From DASYXT01 sp035934555 (GTDB lineage Bacteria; Verrucomicrobiota; Verrucomicrobiia; Limisphaerales; UBA8199), in NCBI GenBank assembly GCA_035934555.1, contig DASYXT010000048.1, positions 1 through 19,815 on the forward strand: a DNA stretch of 19,815 bases, in the 5' to 3' direction. The notes below the pieces were generated by a model. That model saw only the letters and a list, made by a program, of their open reading frames with translations. It did no database searches and was not told the DNA's origin. Position 1 is the stretch's first letter; the number at the start of each line of letters is the position of its first letter. Below, piece after piece: positions 14,638 to 19,815 of this stretch. The position numbers and the translations under genes are program-made.

Positions 14638-15192
14638 ATGAACAGGAAACTTGCCTCGTATCTGCCGGTCTTGGCCTTGGTCGTGGTGGCGACAGGCTGC
14701 CCTCGGAATGAATATCTGGTGGAACTGACGCCGCGGGGGAGTGTCATTGAGCGGAAGCTGGTTTTTTATCGCGCAGACGGAGTGAACTCCAATGGCGTGC
14801 CTGGCTACCAGGTTTTCCCCCGAGACGAGGTTGCGCTGATTGAAAGGCTTTATCCAGCGGGCGCCACGAAACGGGAAGGCGAGCGGCGGACGGCCACGGG
14901 CCAATTCTCAGCCGTCCTGCCGGCAGACGTGGGCGGGGCCGGATCTTACGCGAGCCTCAGCAACAGTCTCGGCACCGGGTCGTTCTATATGGAGCGATTT
15001 CGGGGCGGTGATGATCTGGCGGGGCGAACCGAAGCCAGGGCGGCGCGGATGAATCAACTGGTGGATTTGGTTATCGGATGGAGCGCGGAGCGAGTTGGGC
15101 GGGGAAGCGCATTACGAGGATTTGCGGAAGTTTTTGGACAAGGATTTCCGGAGGGACATGAAAAACATGAGCTTTTATCTGTGGATGGTTGA
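14638..15192 (+). CDS. Lipoprotein of unknown function, N-terminal part (frameshifted)
   Basis: The reading frame starts at ATG 14638 with MNRKLASYLPVLALVVVATG and a lipobox ending at Cys21, so it is a predicted lipoprotein. Residues to about IGWSAE (near 15090) look like a coherent protein; afterwards this frame turns into low-quality sequence (RGSALRGFAEVFGQGFPEG) and stops at 15190-15192. The + strand reading continues sensibly in the next frame from about 15092. I read this as a single gene of about 266 codons broken by a shift of +1 between about 15080 and 15100. Whether this is a true mutation, a sequencing error or recoding cannot be told. Family unknown. Confidence 0.6.
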   Translation: MNRKLASYLPVLALVVVATGCPRNEYLVELTPRGSVIERKLVFYRADGVNSNGVPGYQVFPRDEVALIERLYPAGATKREGERRTATGQFSAVLPADVGGAGSYASLSNSLGTGSFYMERFRGGDDLAGRTEARAARMNQLVDLVIGWSAERVGRGSALRGFAEVFGQGFPEGHEKHELLSVDG

Positions 15193-15436
15193 GGTCTCGA
15201 TGGCAGGCAGAAGCGAGCGTCCGGAGGAGTTTGCTGCGCGCTTCGGGCAATATTTGGTCGAGCGCGGATATTTCAGGCTGGAGGATCTGCCGGGCTTGAA
15301 CGCGGCGTTTTCCACCTCGGATCAGCGCGCGCTGGGAGGCCTGGTTCAACGGTTCATTGCTTCCAAACTGAGAATTCCGCGGCAGATGATCGAGGCCGGG
15401 CTGGAGGCCGCGCCGAAGTCGGCGACTCGGGATTGA
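15095..15436 (+). CDS. C-terminal part of the frameshifted lipoprotein
   Basis: In frame with position 15095, the sequence reads GGEAHYEDLRKFLDKDFRRD, then a helical stretch (MSFYLWMVEVSMAGRSERPEEF) and ends in LRIPRQMIEAGLEAAPKSATRD, stop at 15436. The first usable start is a TTG at 15095 or an ATG at 15158. No ribosome site is visible, and the piece begins in the middle of a helix, so it is more likely the displaced end of the lipoprotein gene at 14638 than a separate gene. It has no transmembrane or signal segment of its own. No named family. Confidence 0.6.
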   Translation: MGGEAHYEDLRKFLDKDFRRDMKNMSFYLWMVEVSMAGRSERPEEFAARFGQYLVERGYFRLEDLPGLNAAFSTSDQRALGGLVQRFIASKLRIPRQMIEAGLEAAPKSATRD

Positions 15437-15494
15437 GTGATAAGCTTGAACGCTAATCGAACCTGTGATGTGCTAGGCGGCATCGAGCGGCATA

Positions 15495-15671
15495 TCACGT
15501 TCGGGTTAGCACGATGTGGGTGGCGCGCGGCGTGGCAACGTGTTTGGAGCAAGTGTACCCAAGGTCTAATAGATTAATGCCATCAAAAAGCCGCTCACCG
15601 TTGCCGAGCAACACTGGGGAAATGGCAAGGTGTAGTTCATCGATCAGCCGCTCCTTGAGATAGCCTCCGCC
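15495..15671 (-). pseudogene. C-terminal fragment of a RibD/dihydrofolate-reductase-like reductase
   Basis: Reading the minus strand from about 15671 to a TGA at 15495-15497 gives about 58 residues: GGGYLKERLIDELHLAISP, then VLLGNGERLFDGINLLDLGY and ending HVATPRATHIVLTR. This matches the C-terminal strand and helix layout of the dihydrofolate reductase family related to the RibD C-terminal domain (pattern GGG...DELHL...PVLLG.G..LF). The N-terminal two thirds is absent: upstream of 15671 on this strand the frame reaches a stop at 15684. No start codon serves it. It is a decayed remnant, and its broken end touches the prepilin fragment on the other strand. Confidence 0.7.
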
Positions 15672-15805
15672 ATCAGGACAAGGTCAACGTGCTGCTTTGC
15701 GACGGTCACGCCCAGTCGATGAAATCCAAAGCCCTGTTCGAGGACCTCACCGATCCCGGACTATCGCTCTGGAATCGAGACCTACCACATCCAGACCGCC
15801 TGTAA
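15659..15805 (+). pseudogene. C-terminal fragment of an H-X9-DG prepilin-like protein
   Basis: The + strand frame from 15659 to TAA 15803-15805 encodes 48 residues. From 15671 it reads H-QDKVNVLLC-D-G, that is His, nine residues, Asp-Gly, the exact H-X9-DG motif of the prepilin-type processing-associated domain common in Verrucomicrobiota and Planctomycetota. HAQSMKSKALFEDLTDPGLS follows and ends LPHPDRL. A stop at 15656-15658 cuts it off from any leader, so the N-terminal FTLIELLVV part is missing. It is therefore a truncated remnant of a gene similar in type to that at 18690. The head-to-head joint with the reductase fragment at about 15671 suggests recombination or deletion. Confidence 0.75.
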
Positions 15806-15924
15806 AATCTCCCTCAGTCGCCTCCCCGAGGGCAGCCGGCTTTTCCCACTCTTGCTCTTTCAGCTCTTCCATTCTCCGCTTCCCAAAATTCCGCGCGTGT
15901 GTATGCTTCGTGCGACCCCGCGTT

Positions 15925-17151
15925 ATGACTACGCCAGCCGACCTGATGCCCAAACCGGCAGACGCGACCGCCGTGCCCGCCGCTACCAAACGACTCACCT
16001 CGATCGACGCCTATCGCGGCCTGGTCATGTTGCTAATAATGGGCGAGGTGCTTGATTTCTGCCGCGTCGCGCGCGCGATTCCCACCAGCGGCTTTTGGCA
16101 GTTCCTCTGCCACCACCAAAGCCACGTGTCCTGGACCGGTTGCGCGTTGCACGACCTGATCCAACCGTCGTTTTCGTTCCTGGTCGGCGTCGCGCTGGTC
16201 TTTTCAGTCGCATCCCGTGCCGCCCGCGGCCAGACCATGACGAGGATGGCCGGTCATGCGGCCTGGCGCGCGCTTGCGCTCGTGCTGCTGGGCGTGTTCC
16301 TGCGCTCGACGAACCGTCCACAGACGTATTGGACTTTTGAGGATACCCTGAGCCAAATCGGGCTTGGTTATTTCTTCCTGTTCCTGCTGGCGTTCCGTCC
16401 GGCGCGCGACCAGTGGATTGCGCTGGCGGTTCTGCTGATTGGCTACTGGGCGGCGTTCGCGTTATACCCGCTGCCGGGACCCGGTTTCGATTATGAAAAA
16501 GTCGGCGTGCCGGCCAATTGGCAGTACCTGGCCCACGGCTTCCCGGCGCACTGGAACAAGAACAGCAATTTCGCGTGGGCGTTTGATACCTGGTTCCTCA
16601 ACTTGTTCCCACGCGAAAAGCCGTTTTTGTTCAATGATGGCGGCTACTCGACGCTGAGTTTCATCCCGACGCTCGGCACGATGATCCTGGGTTTGCTGGC
16701 CGGCAATGTTCTGCGGAACGACCGCAAACCGTGGGATAAAGTCAAATGGCTGGGGGTGGCCGGCGTTGGTTTTTTGCTCGGCGGCGCGGCCCTGGGCTGG
16801 CTGGGCGTTTGCCCGGTGGTGAAGCGGATTTGGACGCCGAGCTGGACCTTGTTCAGCGGCGGGTGGTGCTTTGTATTGCTGGCGGCCTTTTACGCCGTGA
16901 TCGATATCTGGAACTATCGCCGCTGGGCGTTCGTGCTGGTCGTGGTTGGCGTGAACTCGATTGCGGCCTACTGCAGCGACCATCTCTTCGATGATTTCAT
17001 TTACAACAACCTGATCATCCACCTGGGCCGAAAACCGTTTCTCATGTTGGGCAGCGCCTATGAAGGGTTGCTGCACGGCGCCGCCGCCATCACCGTGTCC
17101 TGGCTGTTGCTGTATTGGCTGTATCGGCGGAAGATTTTCCTGAAGATTTAG
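15925..17151 (+). CDS. COG4299/DUF5009-like multi-pass membrane protein (heparan-alpha-glucosaminide N-acetyltransferase family)
   Basis: A 408-residue integral membrane protein with about ten hydrophobic segments. The family entry is clear from TKRLTSIDAYRGLVMLLIMG (21-40), HDLIQPSFSFLVGVAL (76-91), LSQIGLGYFFLFLLAF (142-157) and a C-terminal LLYWLYRRKIF. Relatives include lysosomal HGSNAT, which passes acetyl groups across the membrane to sugar amines, and bacterial NagX-like proteins; bacterial substrates are mostly unproven. The start is ATG 15925; the open frame reaches 15697 but that part overlaps the prepilin remnant and lacks family features. The 120 bases before the start show no clear promoter by eye. 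It is convergent with the isomerase gene, with 29 bases between stops. Confidence 0.85.
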   Translation: MTTPADLMPKPADATAVPAATKRLTSIDAYRGLVMLLIMGEVLDFCRVARAIPTSGFWQFLCHHQSHVSWTGCALHDLIQPSFSFLVGVALVFSVASRAARGQTMTRMAGHAAWRALALVLLGVFLRSTNRPQTYWTFEDTLSQIGLGYFFLFLLAFRPARDQWIALAVLLIGYWAAFALYPLPGPGFDYEKVGVPANWQYLAHGFPAHWNKNSNFAWAFDTWFLNLFPREKPFLFNDGGYSTLSFIPTLGTMILGLLAGNVLRNDRKPWDKVKWLGVAGVGFLLGGAALGWLGVCPVVKRIWTPSWTLFSGGWCFVLLAAFYAVIDIWNYRRWAFVLVVVGVNSIAAYCSDHLFDDFIYNNLIIHLGRKPFLMLGSAYEGLLHGAAAITVSWLLLYWLYRRKIFLKI

Positions 17152-17180
17152 CGGCCGGCGCTTTGGCAGGGTTCACGCAA

Positions 17181-18611
17181 TTAACAAATGCGCGTAACCT
17201 CCAAGCCGAGCAATTTCCCGAGCTTTTCCAATTTGTGCGCGAGGTGGCCTACGCCCACGGCGCAATGATGCGCCGGGCCGGCCGCGTTCCAATCATTGAC
17301 GAACTTCCTTGCGCCAAGGCAAAAGCGGTACCGGCTGTTCGTATTGCCGATCTCCAGAATCGGGCCGGCGACCGATTCGCCTTCGGCCACCACAAGTTTT
17401 AATTTTCCCTCCGCCGTTTCGGCGACGGAAAGCAAAGTGACCGGCCCATGCTTCACCGACATTTCAACCGATAAACCGCGGCCGACTTTGCCGTGGTAAA
17501 CTTTCAGCGGACGCACCTTAGTCTTACCTTGGGCGATCGCGATATGGCCGGGTCCATCATGGCCCATCAAAACGAGGTCGTTGGTAAAATCCATCGCGTA
17601 GTACTCGGTGAAGGAGCCGCCTGCGCCGAAGGTGTCCATGATTTTCATGGCCTGGGCGTTTTTGACTTCGTATTCGCCCGCGACCGGAATCCCACAGGCG
17701 GTCAAAAGCGAATTACCCAGGATAATCGAGCTGATGGCGTCCTCATTCTCGGCATTGCCGGTGCCCATGTAATAATAAGCGAGGGACCCGAGGTCGTGTT
17801 GCTCGACCAGGCGGTCCAGCGCGACGGAAGTTTTCGCGGCGCGTTCGAGCTCGCCCGGAGAGCAATCCGGCTGCACGTCAAAGACTTTTTTAAAATGGGT
17901 CACACGCTGCTGGATTGCTTTCGCCGAAACCTCGCGTCGCAACGCGGCGAGTTCGTCCACCTCGAGGATTTCCATGTGCCCGCCAAACGTCGCGCATTGC
18001 AGAGTGGTGTCCGAGGCGACGTCCAGCATCCCGCCGTAATAATGGCCCATCAACCCCAGCCGATTGTGAAACATCGTGTGCGCGACGCGCGCCGCTTCGA
18101 TCCAAGCATCCACTTCATTCCAGCAAATAGGGTCTTGGTGCAGCATCCCGGTGACCTGATGAAAATCAATCCGCGCGCGTTTGAACACGTTGGCGATTTC
18201 CGGCAACGGACACGCCCCGCAGGAGGCAAGCCATTCGCCCGTCATCGCGGTGCGTTCGGCCATTTTGTTGAAGCTCGCATAATCGATCGCTGCCGCCGGC
18301 GAAAGGTTAAGAACGATGACCGGCACCTTCGCGCGTTGCACCACGGGCAATACGGTCGAGGAAAGCGCATAGGTGGTGACATGCAGAAAGATCAGATCGA
18401 CGTCGGCCGTGCGAAACTGGTGACCCGCCTCCAGCGCTTTGACCGGGTTATCAATCAAGCCGAGGTTGACGACCTCGACACCCGGTCGCGCGAGTTTCTG
18501 CTCGACCACCCGGACGTAGCCTTCGAGTCGGGCCTTCAACCCGTTGAACTGCGGCCAGTAAGTGTCCAAACCAATACCGAAAAGGCCGATGCGACAGATT
18601 CTCTTTTGCAT
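17181..18611 (-). CDS. L-arabinose/L-fucose isomerase family protein
   Basis: A 476-residue protein of the AraA/FucI superfamily, which interconverts aldo- and keto-sugars with a Mn-type metal. Candidate metal and catalytic residues fall at nearly the E. coli AraA positions (E306, E333, H350, H450): E313 in AGEYEVKNA, E336 in GSFTEYYAMDF, H351 in LMGHDGPGH and H448/H449 in GPAHHCAVGVGH. The N-terminus RIGLFGIGLDTYWPQFNGL also fits. True AraA is close in length (about 500), but overall identity cannot be judged by eye, so I name only the family. I use ATG 18611; a GTG at 18671 is possible, and neither has a strong ribosome site. The prepilin-like gene is upstream on the same strand, 78 bases away. 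The cytoplasmic place fits an enzyme acting on monosaccharides. Confidence 0.88.
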   Translation of the reverse strand: MQKRICRIGLFGIGLDTYWPQFNGLKARLEGYVRVVEQKLARPGVEVVNLGLIDNPVKALEAGHQFRTADVDLIFLHVTTYALSSTVLPVVQRAKVPVIVLNLSPAAAIDYASFNKMAERTAMTGEWLASCGACPLPEIANVFKRARIDFHQVTGMLHQDPICWNEVDAWIEAARVAHTMFHNRLGLMGHYYGGMLDVASDTTLQCATFGGHMEILEVDELAALRREVSAKAIQQRVTHFKKVFDVQPDCSPGELERAAKTSVALDRLVEQHDLGSLAYYYMGTGNAENEDAISSIILGNSLLTACGIPVAGEYEVKNAQAMKIMDTFGAGGSFTEYYAMDFTNDLVLMGHDGPGHIAIAQGKTKVRPLKVYHGKVGRGLSVEMSVKHGPVTLLSVAETAEGKLKLVVAEGESVAGPILEIGNTNSRYRFCLGARKFVNDWNAAGPAHHCAVGVGHLAHKLEKLGKLLGLEVTRIC

Positions 18612-18689
18612 AGAGACAGCCGGATTACCCGTCAGCTCGGTCAACGGATGACCTTTGTTGGCGCAAGACACTCAAGCTTTTTGTGGTAT

Positions 18690-19550
18690 TCATTTTTGAT
18701 TCGGATAGATGGCCTGTCGCACCCAGAGTAGATCCAGATCTTCAGGGGCGGTGCCGGGCGCCCCGCCTTGATTAAAACCCGTCAAGACGTGGGTTTTGCC
18801 TTCGACCCACTTATGGAATGAGGCGTGGCCGTCGGCAAAGGAAAAATCGCCGCCATTGCCGTGGCGGCTGGCACACCAGTTCCCCCATTGAATCCTGGGA
18901 GTGGTGCCTGTGGCATCTTCGTGTTGGGCGAAGTAACCGTCATCGACGCTGCACTGGGCCGGAACGGGATCGTCGGCTTCATCTACAAAGAAAAGGGCAT
19001 CCGATGTGCCGGGGGTCCTGATTTGAGAGAATTTCGTGTATTCAGCATAATCGGGATGAATAAATGACGCCGCAGCGGCTCCATTATTTCCCATCATGCA
19101 CGACAGAGAATAGCTTCGCACCCGTGCGCCTACACTGAGGCCGGCTACAATCGCCGGCACTCCATCGGCCGGACAATGGTAGATACCCACCGAGGTGTTG
19201 TAGGGGAAGAGCACCGCCGCGCGAATGTTAGCCAGATTGGTCACGCCGTTTGCGCCGGCAACACCGCTCACATCTCCCGCCACCCAGCCAGCCGTCGATT
19301 GCGGAATGTTGGGGATGATGGCGTCATTGAAATCCGCAGCGTAAACTGCCGCCGCCAACGTAAGCTGTTTGAGATTGTTCAGACAAGCCGTGCCCTGCGC
19401 CTTCTGCTTGGATTTGGATAAAGCCGGCAATAACATCGCTGCGAGGATGGCGATGATCGCGATCACCACCAGCAGCTCAATCAGGGTAAAAGCCCTGTCG
19501 CGCACACCACAGTTTCGCTCACCCACCCCCGAAGCTCTCAACGGTTTCAT
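18690..19550 (-). CDS. Prepilin-like protein with type IV pilin leader and H-X9-DG domain
   Basis: A 286-residue pseudopilin-like protein. The class III leader is MKPLRASGVGERNCGVRDRA, cleaved before F21 of FTLIELLVVIAIIAILAAML, with Glu at +5, so a prepilin peptidase and type II/IV machinery would process and place it at the membrane. The C-terminal motif is H230, nine residues, D240-G241 (HGNGGDFSFADG). The middle part is a globular domain with cysteines. This H-X9-DG type is expanded in Verrucomicrobiota and Planctomycetota, where genomes carry many copies; its job is unknown, possibly surface display or sugar binding. The start ATG 19550 has GGAG seven bases upstream; a TTG at 19568 would contain that site in the coding part. 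Confidence 0.93.
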   Translation of the reverse strand: MKPLRASGVGERNCGVRDRAFTLIELLVVIAIIAILAAMLLPALSKSKQKAQGTACLNNLKQLTLAAAVYAADFNDAIIPNIPQSTAGWVAGDVSGVAGANGVTNLANIRAAVLFPYNTSVGIYHCPADGVPAIVAGLSVGARVRSYSLSCMMGNNGAAAASFIHPDYAEYTKFSQIRTPGTSDALFFVDEADDPVPAQCSVDDGYFAQHEDATGTTPRIQWGNWCASRHGNGGDFSFADGHASFHKWVEGKTHVLTGFNQGGAPGTAPEDLDLLWVRQAIYPNQK

Positions 19551-19564
19551 TTTAGCTCTCCGAT

Positions 19565-19672
19565 TCAATGGCGACCCGGTCCCCTTATAACGTTGCTCGT
19601 GGTCAGCACGGGGTAGCGGATACTCGGCGTGCCGCCGCTGCCCGTCAAGATCAAGTTGACACCCGAGCCCAT
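19565..19672 (-). pseudogene. Remnant of a surface-protein C-terminal domain
   Basis: The minus strand reads from an ATG at 19672 to TGA at 19565-19567, 35 residues: GVNLILTGSGGTPSIRYPV, LTTSNVIRGPGRH. The pattern (hydrophobic-L-x-G-x-GG-T-P-x-x-x-Y-x-V-L-T-x-T/S-N) is the one seen at the ends of many large Verrucomicrobiota cell-surface and autotransporter-like proteins, where it is usually followed by a W-T segment that is missing here. A TAG stands two codons before the ATG, so no larger gene is attached. It lies just upstream of the prepilin gene, in its leader region. Confidence 0.5.
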
Positions 19673-19815
19673 GGGCTATGGTCGAGTCAGAACTCTGGTA
19701 GCCATTTTGGTTTAGAGACAGTTACGAGGCTGAGCGCTTTTTTTCCGCCCTGAGCGGACATGAAATCGTAAAAGCCGCTCATGCTGGCCCGGCGTCGATC
19801 CCTGCAGTGCCTAAT
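19673..19815. other. Right-edge sequence without a recognised gene
   Basis: No family is recognised. On the minus strand a 31-codon frame runs from ATG 19782 to TGA at 19687-19689 (MSGFYDFMSAQGGKKALSLV at its start); it could be a small gene or chance, and no ribosome site supports it. Runs of T (19738-19744) lie in the middle. The sequence is too short and near the edge to say more. Confidence 0.3.

Noticed and set aside
17493..18731. Open frame of 412 codons on the + strand opposite the isomerase gene
   Set aside because: It is antisense to a gene with conserved active-site residues, has no recognisable domain and is rich in Arg/His as antisense shadows in GC-rich DNA are.

Overview
The window looks like chromosomal DNA of a Verrucomicrobiota bacterium, probably of the Pedosphaera/Limisphaera kind. 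The evidence is: a prepilin-like protein with the FTLIELLVVIAIIAILAAMLLPALSKSK-type leader and a C-terminal H-X9-DG motif, a second decayed H-X9-DG fragment, weak or absent Shine-Dalgarno sequences at many starts, moderately high GC, and many small lineage-type lipoproteins. The assignment is by protein style, not by a database search.

Layout. 1-2851: the tail of an unknown + strand gene, then on the minus strand a flavin amine oxidase and an orphan GspF/PilC-type membrane protein. 3008-5121 (+): an exported beta-lactamase-fold serine hydrolase and a GH43-type glycosidase without a signal peptide. 5262-5907 (+): a small charged protein followed closely by a ten-cysteine metallothionein-like protein. 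6052-7759 (+): a nucleotidyltransferase-fold protein separated by one base from a TIM-barrel sugar-phosphate isomerase/epimerase. 7868-8990 (+): two lipoproteins, one with a glycine zipper and one of almost pure Gly/Ser/Thr. A strong hairpin at 9011-9061 separates these from the convergent minus-strand operon 11379-9158: polyprenyl diphosphate synthase, ECF sigma factor, membrane anti-sigma-like protein. Divergent from it is the conserved housekeeping block: 4.5S SRP RNA (ffs), dnaX, ybaB/ebfC, recR (11658-14566).

After recR the order becomes less tidy. There is a lipoprotein gene split by a frameshift (14638-15436), then a stretch of about 490 bases with no intact gene that holds two truncated gene fragments in opposite orientation meeting at about 15671: the C-terminus of a RibD/DHFR-like reductase and the C-terminus of an H-X9-DG prepilin-like protein. 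Then come a COG4299/DUF5009-like multi-pass membrane acyltransferase (15925-17151, +), convergent with an L-arabinose/L-fucose isomerase-family protein (17181-18611, -), an intact H-X9-DG prepilin-like protein (18690-19550, -) and the remnant of a surface-protein C-terminus (19565-19672, -).

How the genes work together. The best supported functional units are ffs-dnaX-ybaB-recR (protein targeting, replication and recombination repair) and the polyprenyl synthase/sigma/anti-sigma operon (lipid-carrier supply joined to an envelope-stress type regulator). GH43, the TIM-barrel isomerase, the arabinose-isomerase-like protein and the COG4299 protein fit a lineage that lives on plant or algal polysaccharides, but they are not in one operon. 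I see no mobile element with a transposase, no CRISPR, no tRNA or rRNA and no clear new defence system. The most interesting material is the gene graveyard at 15495-15805, the frameshifted lipoprotein, the zinc-site-depleted DnaX and the nucleotidyltransferase/isomerase pair.
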